A stretch of DNA of 58,247 nucleotides from Oscillospiraceae bacterium (lineage in GTDB: Bacteria; Bacillota; Clostridia; Oscillospirales; Ruminococcaceae). How positions within the stretch are numbered: position 1 is the first letter of the stretch; each line of letters opens with the position of its first letter. The position numbers were made by a program, and so were the translations under genes. Location of the stretch: positions 1 to 58,247 of the forward strand of contig DOQG01000027.1 of NCBI GenBank assembly GCA_003512525.1, written 5' to 3'. The notes below the pieces were generated by a model. That model did not search any database, was not told the origin of the DNA, and was given only the letters and a program-made list of their open reading frames with translations. Of this stretch, positions 27,254 through 36,588 are shown piece after piece.

Positions 27254-28390
27254 TCATCTGTACCTGTTAACGATATTTACAATATCATTGCCGTATTTCT
27301 GTATTTTCCCCTCTCCAAAACCTCTTATACTTCTAAGCTCGCCCGGAGCGGTCGGCATAAGTCTGATTATCTCGATCAGCTCATCATTTTTGAATACATA
27401 ATACGCCTTGATATTTTCGGCTTTGCTCTTTTCGTATCTGTACTGCCTGAGCGCCTTGTATATCGGCAGATTTTCATAATTGTCGATATGTGTATCAGGT
27501 GCATTTGCTCCCGAAGTACCGACAAATCCGCTTGTGTCGGGCGAACATACAGTTGGGTTGCTTTTGGGTGTATACCTATTTTCAACAGCAGTCTGTTTTG
27601 ACTCTGTGGCAACTAGAGCAACTGTTTCTTTTGTGGCTTCCTTGTTTATCATATTCTGATATTTAGCGGTATAATCTGTCTTGTTAGCTGTATGATGCTC
27701 CATAAAGAAATCGGCAAGCGCTTTCATCTGCTTGTCCGACATATCGGGAATATTACTTGTACTGCATATCTCGTTTATCTTTCTGATTAGTCCGTCAGCC
27801 TTTACGATCTTGTCTTTTATATCCTGAGGAGCGTACCTGTAATCAATTATTGATTTCGGATTTGCCATTACTATAAGCGAACGGTAGTTGTTGTTGAAAT
27901 TGCTCTCAAACAGTCCTTTGAGCAGTACATTCTTTGTATCTCTGCGCATTTCCTTTATCAGGGCAAGATGTCGTTCATTCTGCGTGACAGGACTGTACAT
28001 ACCTTCCTGCCTGAACGTCTGACCGCTTCCGCTGCGGCGTATAAAATTCCCCGCATTATCTACAAGAATATTGCCGTACAGATTTTTGCACTCGAGAAGC
28101 AAAGTCACTTTTCTTGTTACGATAAGATAGTCTATCTGCGCGGTGCAACCGTTATATTCAAGGTATAGATCGTGGATTATATACATAGGCATATGGCTGT
28201 TTTTCAGCTCGTACATAATTTGTGTTTCGCCTGTCTTGCCATAGCTTATACGCGCCTTGTCGCGCTCGATAGCCTGCTTTACAGCCTCGGGAGCTATAAG
28301 CTCGTAATATTCCATCTGCCTCAACTGTTCATCGGCATTGCTGTCTTCCTTTAAAACTATCGGTGAGGATAATTTATTAAATAGTCCCAT
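27254..28390 (-). CDS. NERD nuclease-related protein with HRDC domain
   Basis: N-terminal NERD domain about residues 45-170: GKTGETQIMYELKN, DLYLEYNGCTAQIDYLIVTRK and LLLECKN, giving the D...ExK arrangement of the PD-(D/E)xK fold. A low-complexity middle (about 230-300) leads to a C-terminal HRDC domain (IYKALRQYRYEKSKAENIKAYYVFKNDEL...GFGEGKIQKYG), which binds DNA in RecQ helicases. The pairing suggests a DNA-processing or defence role; the activity is unproven. It has its own promoter. Confidence 0.88.
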   Translation of the reverse strand: MGLFNKLSSPIVLKEDSNADEQLRQMEYYELIAPEAVKQAIERDKARISYGKTGETQIMYELKNSHMPMYIIHDLYLEYNGCTAQIDYLIVTRKVTLLLECKNLYGNILVDNAGNFIRRSGSGQTFRQEGMYSPVTQNERHLALIKEMRRDTKNVLLKGLFESNFNNNYRSLIVMANPKSIIDYRYAPQDIKDKIVKADGLIRKINEICSTSNIPDMSDKQMKALADFFMEHHTANKTDYTAKYQNMINKEATKETVALVATESKQTAVENRYTPKSNPTVCSPDTSGFVGTSGANAPDTHIDNYENLPIYKALRQYRYEKSKAENIKAYYVFKNDELIEIIRLMPTAPGELRSIRGFGEGKIQKYGNDIVNIVNRYR

Positions 28391-28420
28391 ATATTCTCCG
28401 TCCTTTTTTGGTATACTCTT

Positions 28421-28449
28421 ATTTTATCATAATTATATTTTACAGTCAA
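28421..28449 (-). promoter_or_regulatory. Promoter of the NERD-HRDC gene
   Basis: Reverse strand TTGACT, 17 bases, TAAAAT, 31 nt before the ATG; GGACGGAG follows as ribosome site. Confidence 0.75.
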
Positions 28450-28462
28450 TATAAGGAAAACA

Positions 28463-28494
28463 AAAAAGCTGTCTGAAACCTTGTCAGACAGCTT
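28463..28494 (-). terminator. Terminator after murC
   Basis: AAGCTGTCTGA and TCAGACAGCTT form an 11-bp stem with a short loop; on the reverse strand TTTTTTG follows. It ends the long operon 28515-37653. Confidence 0.88.
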
Positions 28495-28514
28495 CTGTTT
28501 GTCGAATTATTTGC

Positions 28515-29900
28515 TTATTCTCCGTACTTCTCCCTCAGCATTTCCTCGATTCTGAAAGCTACCTTATATACATCGCCGCAGCCGAGCGTGATGATCATAT
28601 CTCCGCTTTCTGCGTTATCGGCAACATATTGTGCAACCTCTTCAAAGGTCGGGAACCATTTGCAGCCGGGAATTTTGGCGGCGAGGTCGGCAGAGTAGAC
28701 GTTATATGTGTTCTTCTCACGGCTACCCATTATCTCGGTCAGTACAACCTTATCCGCAATTTCAAGCGCGCTTGCAAAGTCGTCCATAAGCGTGTATGTT
28801 CTCGAATAGGTGAACGGCTGATGCACAGCCCATACTCGCTTGAAGTCCTGCATTGCTTTTGCCGTTTTCAGTGTTGCGGCAACCTCGGCAGGGTGATGAG
28901 CGTAATCGTCAACAACGGTTATGCCTCCGATAGTCGCAAGACGTTCAAATCTTCTCCCTGCGCCCCAGAATGTGCTTAGTCCCTTGTTGATGTTTTCGGG
29001 GGTAACACCTGTTGCCAGTGCGGCGGCACAGGCGGCAACCGCATTGAGAACATTATGCGCGCCGGGAACGTGTATCGAGATACGCTCAATCTTCCTGCCG
29101 CTTTCCATAAGGTCAAAATCGGTCTGAAAATCGGATATACGCTCGATATTTTCGGGGTAATATCTGTTTTTATCACTCTTGCCAAAAGTGATGATCTGCT
29201 TGTCAAAGCCCGATGCTTTAACCGCTCTCATAGTGTTTTCATCATCACCGTTTACAACAAGGATATCCGTTGTATTGTCGCAGAACTTGGTGAAAGACGC
29301 TCTCAGGTTATCCATCGTCTTGAAAAAGTCAAGGTGGTCCGCGTCAATGTTCAGTATTATAGAAATGTTGGGGAACAGGTGTAAGAACGTATTTGAAAAC
29401 TCGCATGCTTCACATACCATAACATCGCTCGAACCCGCTCTTCCGCTTCCGCCTATAGCCTTCAGCTTTCCGCCGATAACGGTAGACAGGTCAATGTTCT
29501 GCGCAAGATACATATGCGTCAGCATAGAGGACGTTGTAGTCTTGCCGTGTGTGCCCGATACGCATACAGCCTTGTTGTACCAGCTTGTTACAAGTCCGAG
29601 AAGCTCACAGCGCTCTATAGTCTTCACACCGCTTGCTTTTGCGGCGATAAGCTCCGGGTTGTCGCTCATTATAGCCGCTGTGTACACAATAAGATCTGCG
29701 CCCTCAATATTCTCGGCTCTCTGACCCATGTATACGGGTATACCCATCTTCCGCACCGCTTTAAGCGTTTCCGTTTCGTTATTGTCCGAACCTGTAAGAT
29801 AGAAACCTTTGCTGTGAAGTATCTGCGCCAGCGGATACATACCGCTTCCGCCTATTCCGATAAAATGAACGTGTTTCTTTCCTGTGAGGAAATCTTCCAT
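28515..29900 (-). CDS. murC: UDP-N-acetylmuramate-L-alanine ligase
   Basis: Adds L-Ala to UDP-MurNAc, the first peptide step of peptidoglycan synthesis. 461 residues: N-terminal nucleotide fold HFIGIGGSGMYPLA, ATP P-loop SGTHGKTTTSSM near 115, central NIDADHLDFF and C-terminal VVDDYAHHPAEV with WAVHQPFTYSRT. GGGAG precedes the ATG. Last gene of the operon; a TATAAT in the 49-nt gap to the Nudix gene could give extra initiation. Confidence 0.97.
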   Translation of the reverse strand: MEDFLTGKKHVHFIGIGGSGMYPLAQILHSKGFYLTGSDNNETETLKAVRKMGIPVYMGQRAENIEGADLIVYTAAIMSDNPELIAAKASGVKTIERCELLGLVTSWYNKAVCVSGTHGKTTTSSMLTHMYLAQNIDLSTVIGGKLKAIGGSGRAGSSDVMVCEACEFSNTFLHLFPNISIILNIDADHLDFFKTMDNLRASFTKFCDNTTDILVVNGDDENTMRAVKASGFDKQIITFGKSDKNRYYPENIERISDFQTDFDLMESGRKIERISIHVPGAHNVLNAVAACAAALATGVTPENINKGLSTFWGAGRRFERLATIGGITVVDDYAHHPAEVAATLKTAKAMQDFKRVWAVHQPFTYSRTYTLMDDFASALEIADKVVLTEIMGSREKNTYNVYSADLAAKIPGCKWFPTFEEVAQYVADNAESGDMIITLGCGDVYKVAFRIEEMLREKYGE

Positions 29901-29949
29901 TGTACTCCCGATCCTTTCAGTCTGACATTATAATATTTTATGCCGAAAA

Positions 29950-30483
29950 TCAGCCTAATATCATCTTGGCTTTGAGTAAAGCAAGCTGTGTCTTGCCGTC
30001 CTCAATTTCGCCGTTCATAACCATTTCAACAGCCTTGTCAAGCGGTATCTTAACCACCTCGAGAAATTCATCATCGTCAAGGTTCTGCTTTCCGCCCTCA
30101 AGACCTGTAGCAAGGTACATATGTGTTATCTCCTGACAGTAAGCAGGAGTAGGGATCATATATCCCATGTATCTGAACTCCTTGCAGGTACAGCCTGTTT
30201 CTTCCTGAAGCTCTCTTCTTCCGGCTTCCGCGTGATCCTCGCCTGCGTTGAGCTTTCCTGCGGGAATTTCCATCAGCACCTTCTGAAAAGGATATCTGAA
30301 CTGTCTTACAAACAGCACATCGCCCTCGTCGGTTATCGGAACAACGCCTACGCCGCCATTATGACGGATAACATCGCGTGAAACGATAGCGCCGTTTTCA
30401 AGCTCTGCCTTATCAGAGCATACGGTCAGTATCTTTCCCTCGTACTTTACTTCGCTGTCTATCGTTTTTTCAAACAGATGCAT
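29950..30483 (-). CDS. nudF: ADP-ribose pyrophosphatase (Nudix)
   Basis: Hydrolyses ADP-ribose to AMP and ribose-5-P. 177 residues with a complete Nudix box starting GKLNAGEDHAEAGRRELQEE followed by TGC, preceded by RQFRYPFQKVLMEIPA, the ADPRase signature. It lies between YfhO and murC with 20- and 49-nt gaps, same strand. Confidence 0.92.
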   Translation of the reverse strand: MHLFEKTIDSEVKYEGKILTVCSDKAELENGAIVSRDVIRHNGGVGVVPITDEGDVLFVRQFRYPFQKVLMEIPAGKLNAGEDHAEAGRRELQEETGCTCKEFRYMGYMIPTPAYCQEITHMYLATGLEGGKQNLDDDEFLEVVKIPLDKAVEMVMNGEIEDGKTQLALLKAKMILG

Positions 30484-30503
30484 ATAATCCTCTTTTCTGC
30501 GGT

Positions 30504-33077
30504 TTATTCCGCCTTGTCATTATCGTTTTCAACATCGTATTCATTATCTTCGTCAGATGCTGTAACATCTTTATTATTTTCCGCCGTATTGCTTTCAGGC
30601 AGTTCAGCATTCTTTTCAAGCTGTTCATCAATCGTGCTTGTTATCGTTCTGATATATGCATTGTGATTGATAACGGTTGTCAGCTGCTGCTCGCCGTAGA
30701 GATGCACGTTCGGGCTGGGCTTGTATCTGAATACCTTTTTCAGCACAATGTAGTAGATCATCAGGATAAATGCAGAGCCTATCGTGCAGACAACACCTAC
30801 TTTAAGTCCGGGAGTAACGTAATTGAACTCAATGTCGCACTGTCCCGCGGGCACTTTTATTCCCATTACTCCGCGGTTTACCTTTTCTATCTCGACGGGC
30901 TGTCCGTTAATTGTTGCGCTCCAGCCGCTTTCCCACGGTACTGTGAATGTAACAAATCTGTCTGTGGTAAACGAAGACGCAGCGGTAAACCCGTTAGCGG
31001 TGGGAGTAAATGTATCGACTGCTGTTTTTGAAAGCTCCTCGGCATCGGTTTTGAATGTATCAAAATTGAAATCCGAATACCTGTCAGGGTCAAGCTCTGT
31101 CAATATATCCCCATACTTTTCGACCTGCTCATCGGTAAGCACCACCGCACGCGCAAGCATATTGTCGCGGTTGCTCTTTGCAACCTTTTCGTACTCATCA
31201 TCGGTTATATAGAAGCTGTTTGAGTAGCCTATCGGGATATAAGCGTTGTTCTTGAATATCGTAAATCCGTCCTGCTCGTCTATCTTCTCAAAGTTCTTGA
31301 GGTTTTCAAGCAGCGTTTTTGTATCGCTGTATTCAAGCTTATAGCTCTGAATAATAAGATATTTCGTTGAGTTTATCGACCTCATTGCATAGTACGTTCC
31401 GTCAGGGTCGGTATTTACCGAACGGTTAAATCCCATACCGTCATAGTATTCAAACGAAGAGCCGGGCAGAATGCTGTGGAAGCTGCGGAAACCGTACATT
31501 CCCCAGAGCATATTGGCATTGTTTGTAACGCCGTATGTTTCGACTCTGTAGAAGCTGTCATCGTCAAGCTCTATTGTAGCGTTTACAATGTTATTGTAAT
31601 CTCCTACCTTAGGACCTATCGCTCTTCCGTAGATAAGCGTGTAGTATGAGAAGCACAGGCAGGCAACTATTGTAAAGCAGTACGCTTTATGCAAAAACCT
31701 GTTAGGCTTTGCTTTATCCTTTTTACGAACCAGTATAAAGCATACGACTATTGCCGTTATCGCAAGTATTACCGATATCCAGAACGGCAGCTTTTCGCCA
31801 GGCAGACTGAAAAGCTCGGAAACTTTCGTGGTAGTAGTATCACCGGTTCCTATATCTACTATATCTTTTGATACCTCTGACGGAAGCACACCCACCAGTG
31901 ATATAAGCACTACGGCAAATCCGCACCACTTAAGTCCGTACTTCATATCTATCTCTGAGTTTTCCAGTGCATAGGAGGTCATAAAGCAAGCAACGAGTAT
32001 AGGCATATAGAACCATCGTGTGTAGAAATTATTATTGAAAAGCACAAAGCTTGAGTTCAGCACGGGTATAAGTGCGAACAACAGGCATATCGGCATAAGC
32101 CACTTTGCCCAGTGTTTTTTCTTGAATTTTATAAATGAAATTACACCCGACATTGAGAACAGTGGCAGATATGCGGCAACACTCGCCCATCTTGCCGACG
32201 AATCCGGGAAGAAATTCTGTCTTGCAGGGATATCGGCAGGGAAGAAAAGACTCTGCAATATTATTCCGTATCGCTGTGACGGATTATGGAACACCAAATT
32301 CCAGCCGTTTAAGGTATTGCCCGATCTCGGGGTATCTATACAGGTTATTATCGCGGGTATGAACATCGCTCCCGCCAGCGCAACGCCGATAACAGACTCA
32401 AACGCCAGCGCAAAGAACGTCTTTAATGTTACCTTGAATTTCGGGTCGGTAAGACGGCAAAGGAAGTAGATGATAAGAAATATACATTCTCCGATGAAAA
32501 AGAAATAGTTTACAAAAGCGTTGAGCGCAACAGTAAGTGCAAAGAACACTCTTCTCTTGTTTACAACGGCTTCTTCGAGCGCAATCAGCATAAGAGGGAA
32601 CACGACCATCGCTTCGTGGAAGTGATTGAAGAATACATTGTACATCGAAAAACCGGAAAATGCATATAAAAGACCGCCGATAAGCGCGGACTTCGGCTTT
32701 TTTACAAAACGCCTTATATAAGCAAAAGCAAACAGCGAACAGCATGACAGCTTCAACACCATGAGCGGCGCCATAAGGTACTTTGCAAATTCTGCGGGGA
32801 ACGGCATACTGAGCCAGAAGAACGGGCTGCCGAGTGTGTAGAATGAGTACGAACCGATAAAGTTCGCACCGAGGTCTGTTTGCCAGTTCCACATAAAGCT
32901 GCCGCTTTTTATAGCTTGGTTGCAAAGTGTGTAGAAAGGTATCTGCTGAGCGTTATAATCCCCGTAATAGATGAAATATCCGCCGTCTATGAGAACAAAA
33001 GGCAAGAATAGTATAACACCCATTATCATTGCCATAAAGAACGCTTTGCGGTAGTATTGCATTTCTGATTTATACAT
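30504..33077 (-). CDS. YfhO family multipass membrane glycosyltransferase-like protein
   Basis: 857 residues with about twelve membrane segments between 12 and 480, plus one near 775. The start shows the YfhO signature: DGGYFIYYGDYNAQQIPFY, MWNWQTDLGANFIGSYSFYTLGSPF. A large extracytoplasmic part (about 490-760) has GWSATINGQPVEIEKVNRGVMGI. YfhO proteins are GT-C-like; some help glycosylate lipoteichoic acid. The tail after the last segment is Asp/Glu/Asn-rich. Sugar donor and acceptor cannot be told. Confidence 0.9.
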   Translation of the reverse strand: MYKSEMQYYRKAFFMAMIMGVILFLPFVLIDGGYFIYYGDYNAQQIPFYTLCNQAIKSGSFMWNWQTDLGANFIGSYSFYTLGSPFFWLSMPFPAEFAKYLMAPLMVLKLSCCSLFAFAYIRRFVKKPKSALIGGLLYAFSGFSMYNVFFNHFHEAMVVFPLMLIALEEAVVNKRRVFFALTVALNAFVNYFFFIGECIFLIIYFLCRLTDPKFKVTLKTFFALAFESVIGVALAGAMFIPAIITCIDTPRSGNTLNGWNLVFHNPSQRYGIILQSLFFPADIPARQNFFPDSSARWASVAAYLPLFSMSGVISFIKFKKKHWAKWLMPICLLFALIPVLNSSFVLFNNNFYTRWFYMPILVACFMTSYALENSEIDMKYGLKWCGFAVVLISLVGVLPSEVSKDIVDIGTGDTTTTKVSELFSLPGEKLPFWISVILAITAIVVCFILVRKKDKAKPNRFLHKAYCFTIVACLCFSYYTLIYGRAIGPKVGDYNNIVNATIELDDDSFYRVETYGVTNNANMLWGMYGFRSFHSILPGSSFEYYDGMGFNRSVNTDPDGTYYAMRSINSTKYLIIQSYKLEYSDTKTLLENLKNFEKIDEQDGFTIFKNNAYIPIGYSNSFYITDDEYEKVAKSNRDNMLARAVVLTDEQVEKYGDILTELDPDRYSDFNFDTFKTDAEELSKTAVDTFTPTANGFTAASSFTTDRFVTFTVPWESGWSATINGQPVEIEKVNRGVMGIKVPAGQCDIEFNYVTPGLKVGVVCTIGSAFILMIYYIVLKKVFRYKPSPNVHLYGEQQLTTVINHNAYIRTITSTIDEQLEKNAELPESNTAENNKDVTASDEDNEYDVENDNDKAE

Positions 33078-33121
33078 TTCAAAAATTCCTTCCGTGTTGT
33101 AAAGTAAATATTGTTTAGGGC

Positions 33122-34366
33122 TTAATACAGCACGGCACCGTATTTTTCTGCCATAGCCTCGAGTTTTTCGGGCTCTATAAGTGATTTCTTGTCTATTATC
33201 GCCCTGCCCTGATATAGCATAAGCGCCATTTTAAGCGATATTTCATCGTCAGATAAGAATGCTACAGGCAGTGTTGCCATATGCATATTTCTGCCGAAGT
33301 CAATAGCATCGTCGGGCGAGTTTATGCTTACCGTAAGTACATCGTAGCTTTCGTTGCACATCTGCGCAATGTCGTCTTCCATATAAGGACCGCACTCGAC
33401 TGCGGGTGAAAACTCCGTTGTTTCGGGATCTAAGAAGAACATCTGATTTTCAGTTGCAAGCGCAAGAGAAGTGTCCTGTTTTTCGACAGGCTTTATTTCT
33501 GAGTTGTCGATATTTGCAAGCATTTCACGCAGAGCGGCAATATGTTCTTTTCCTGTGCCGCAGCAACCGCCGACTATCCCTGCACCGTTGATCACTGATT
33601 TTTTTACCGCAAACGCAAATTCATCGGGTGATATGCTTTGTTTTTCTCCGTTGGCTTCAAACACGGCGCTGGGTTTTACGATAAGCGGTATCTTTGCATA
33701 CGGAGCGATCTCTTCTATTATATCGGGACATAAATCGGCTGATGTACAGTTAAGACCGAATGCAGATATACCCATTTCTTGCAGGACAAGCATAGCGCAC
33801 AGTACATTTGTGCCTATTGCTGTGTCGCCGTCCTCGTCTACCTTCATTGTTGCTATTATCGGCTTGTTCTCTTTCTTGCAGGCAAGTACCGCCGCACGCA
33901 TATTCCACAGTGCGGGTACAGTTTCTATAACAAACATATCGCAATATGGCGAGAGCGCCTTTACCTGTTGCCTGTATACCGACATTATCTCGGTGAAGGT
34001 GTAATCGCCGTAAGGCTCTATATAAAGACCCGTAGACGAAAGACAGCCCGCTATGAGCGCCTTGCCGTGAAAGTTGTCGTAAGTTATCTTTGCGGCGGTA
34101 GCATTGAGTTCTTCTGTCTTATCCTCTGCACCGAAAGCCTTTAAGTTCTCACAGTTTGCACCGTGTGTCGCGGTGTAGAGCACCTGCGAACCTGCATCAA
34201 GAAAGCTCTGCTGGAGCTGAACAAGTGCATCCGGGTGCTCACAGACAAATTGAGCCGTTGACATACTGTGGTCATAGCCGTATTTTTCTAGCCCTGTGCC
34301 GGTACCGCCGTCAAGCAGTATCGGCAATCGTATAGGTATATCCTGACTGACGGGATTGCTGTCCAT
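33122..34366 (-). CDS. Homocysteine S-methyltransferase family protein with C-terminal extension
   Basis: Residues about 12-290 form the zinc-dependent barrel: LLDGGTGTGLEKYG, LYTATHGANCENL, Zn Cys in FGLNCTSADL and in VGGCCGTGKEHI. It probably transfers a methyl group to homocysteine, as in the N-terminal part of MetH or MmuM. The remaining 125 residues do not resemble the MetH pterin or cobalamin domains; they contain EDDIAQMCNESYDVLTVSINSPDDAIDFG. The methyl donor is unknown. It lies 18 nt after argS on the same strand. Confidence 0.85.
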   Translation of the reverse strand: MDSNPVSQDIPIRLPILLDGGTGTGLEKYGYDHSMSTAQFVCEHPDALVQLQQSFLDAGSQVLYTATHGANCENLKAFGAEDKTEELNATAAKITYDNFHGKALIAGCLSSTGLYIEPYGDYTFTEIMSVYRQQVKALSPYCDMFVIETVPALWNMRAAVLACKKENKPIIATMKVDEDGDTAIGTNVLCAMLVLQEMGISAFGLNCTSADLCPDIIEEIAPYAKIPLIVKPSAVFEANGEKQSISPDEFAFAVKKSVINGAGIVGGCCGTGKEHIAALREMLANIDNSEIKPVEKQDTSLALATENQMFFLDPETTEFSPAVECGPYMEDDIAQMCNESYDVLTVSINSPDDAIDFGRNMHMATLPVAFLSDDEISLKMALMLYQGRAIIDKKSLIEPEKLEAMAEKYGAVLY

Positions 34367-34384
34367 ATTTTTTCCTTTCTCGAA

Positions 34385-36139
34385 TTACATTTTTTCGGGC
34401 GCATCGACCTTAAGCAGATCGAGCAGATTTTTGAATACTGTCTTTGTGGCAACGCAGAGCGAAAGCCTTGACTGGAGGATATTCTCTTCCTCACCCTTTA
34501 TCTTGCAGTTGTCATAGAACTTGTGGAAAAGCTGTGCAAGGTCGCACAGATATTTGGTTATCTTTGAGGGGTTATAGTCCTTTGCGGCTTCGTTTATGCA
34601 ATTGGGAAGAGCGGCAATATGACGTATAAGAGCAAGCTCTGCGGGGTGACTGAAGTTAAGCTCTGTCAGAGGGATATTCTTGTAGCCTGTACCATCTTCC
34701 TCCATACGGCGCAGAATACTGCATATTCTTGCATGAGCGTACTGAACATAGAATACAGGGTTGTTAGAGCTTTCTTCAATAGCAAGCTCAAGGTCAAATT
34801 CAAGATGAGTGTTGGGATCTCTCAGGTTGAAGAAGAACCTCGCCGCATCTATCGGAACTTCGTCAAGAAGGGTCGAAAGCGTTATTGCCTTGCCTGAACG
34901 CTTTGAAAGCTTTACTGTTTCGCCGTTTCTGACTAACATTACCATCTGCATTATAACAATATCGAGTTTGTTTGCGTCAACGCCGAGTGCAGTCAGGGCG
35001 GCTTTCATTCTTGCTATATATCCGTGGTGATCTGCACCGAGAATATCTATCGCCTTATCAAAGCCTCTTGTGACGAGCTTATTATAATGGTATGCGATAT
35101 CGGGTACAAAGTAGGTGGGTATACCGTTTGCACGGACAAGAACCCTGTCCTGATCATCGCCGAAATCCGATGCCTTGAACCAGATAGCGCCGTCCTTTTC
35201 GTAGGTCTGTCCCTTTTCGGTCAGCATATCAACTATCTGCTTTACTGCGCCGCTCTTGTGAAGCGAGCTTTCCCTGAACCATGTGTCGTATACGATACGG
35301 TACTTCTTAAGGTCTTTTTCAAGTCCGTCTATGTTGAGGGGCAGAGCGTATTCTACCAGCGCAGACTTGCGGCTTTCTTCATCTGCCGATACAAACTTGT
35401 CGCCGTTTATCTTATAGAAATTATAGGCGTGTTCGATTATGTCAACGCCCTTGTATACGTCCTCGGGCATAGGGAAGTTTTCTTCATCTTCAAATATCTT
35501 GCGGCATACGTCATCATCACCGAACGATGCTATAACGTCAGCCTTATTGCCGTCTGCTATCTGCATATATCTTATAGACAGTGACTTGCCGAACTTTTCA
35601 ATCTGATTGCCCGCGTCATTTACATAGAACTCACGCTCTACATCATAGCCTGCAAACTGCAACACCGAAGATAAGCTGTCACCGAGCGCACCGCCTCTTG
35701 CGTTGCCTATGTGCATAGGTCCTGTGGGGTTAGCCGATACAAATTCGACAAGCACTCTCTTACCCTTGCCAAGCTCTGTCTTTCCGTAGTCGCTTCCGCT
35801 TGAAATGACCTCGCCGACAGTTTCGTTGAACCATATGGGGCTTATAAAGAAGTTTAAAAATCCCGGTCCCGCAACCTCGATCTTTTCAAATACAGTGCCG
35901 TCAAGTATTGCGGCATCGGCTATCATCTGACCTATCGCTCTGGGGTTATTCTTAAGCGCTTTGGCGCTTGCCATTGCGGCATTGCATGAGAAGTCGCCGT
36001 GTGATACATCGGCGGGACGTTCTACATTGAATGCGGGCAGGGGAACTGCTTCTATCTTGCCCTCCGCAACCAGTCTGCCCAGTGCGTTCATTACCGTTTC
36101 CTTTACCTGCTGTTTAGCAAGCTCTATCATATTTTTCAT
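34385..36139 (-). CDS. argS: Arginyl-tRNA synthetase
   Basis: Charges tRNA-Arg. 584 residues: Arg_tRNA_synt_N domain (about 1-100), class I signature FVSANPTGPMHIGNARGGALGD (HIGN), EFYVNDAGNQI, KMSK-equivalent KLSKRSGKA near 410 and a DALR anticodon domain ending at PEKM. Its ATG overlaps the stop of the DUF1934 gene by one base (TGATG), so translation is coupled. Confidence 0.98.
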   Translation of the reverse strand: MKNMIELAKQQVKETVMNALGRLVAEGKIEAVPLPAFNVERPADVSHGDFSCNAAMASAKALKNNPRAIGQMIADAAILDGTVFEKIEVAGPGFLNFFISPIWFNETVGEVISSGSDYGKTELGKGKRVLVEFVSANPTGPMHIGNARGGALGDSLSSVLQFAGYDVEREFYVNDAGNQIEKFGKSLSIRYMQIADGNKADVIASFGDDDVCRKIFEDEENFPMPEDVYKGVDIIEHAYNFYKINGDKFVSADEESRKSALVEYALPLNIDGLEKDLKKYRIVYDTWFRESSLHKSGAVKQIVDMLTEKGQTYEKDGAIWFKASDFGDDQDRVLVRANGIPTYFVPDIAYHYNKLVTRGFDKAIDILGADHHGYIARMKAALTALGVDANKLDIVIMQMVMLVRNGETVKLSKRSGKAITLSTLLDEVPIDAARFFFNLRDPNTHLEFDLELAIEESSNNPVFYVQYAHARICSILRRMEEDGTGYKNIPLTELNFSHPAELALIRHIAALPNCINEAAKDYNPSKITKYLCDLAQLFHKFYDNCKIKGEEENILQSRLSLCVATKTVFKNLLDLLKVDAPEKM

Positions 36140-36561
36140 CAGTTACACTCCTTGACGTTTATAAACATTTCATTTTCCGACATATAGCTTGAATTTATGT
36201 CGAGCGTGTATTTGAGGTAGATATCCCCGCCTGTTTCTTCAAGCTCATTTCTTATTTCGTCCGTGCATACGCCTATCATAAAGTCACCGAACTCCGTGCC
36301 GTAATGGCAGTGGTGCTTCTTGCCTTTTTCTATGAACAAAGAGCTGATAGCATTACCGCTTCTTGTCATAGTTATCATATCATCGGTCACTTCAAGCGTT
36401 ACCGAGCTTCCCGCAAAACCGGTAGCTTCGCTTTCATCGTAATAAAGACGAAAACCGTTCTCGGTACGCTCCATAGCGCCGAATGTGAACAACTCGGTAG
36501 AATCCTTATCCTGATCTACCGTTTGTGTGCTTTTTATCGTAATACATACGTTCTTTTTCAT
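36139..36561 (-). CDS. DUF1934 beta-barrel protein (YwiB-like)
   Basis: 140 residues: ITIKSTQTVDQDKDSTELFTFGAM, then LYYDESEATGFAGSSVTLEVTDDMITMTRSG and HCHYGTEFGDFMIGV, the DUF1934 pattern of a calycin-like barrel. In Bacillus ywiB also sits directly before argS. Function unknown; stop and start overlap with argS as TGATG. Confidence 0.9.
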   Translation of the reverse strand: MKKNVCITIKSTQTVDQDKDSTELFTFGAMERTENGFRLYYDESEATGFAGSSVTLEVTDDMITMTRSGNAISSLFIEKGKKHHCHYGTEFGDFMIGVCTDEIRNELEETGGDIYLKYTLDINSSYMSENEMFINVKECN

Positions 36562-36588
36562 TTATTATCCGTTGTTCCTTTCAAAGCC

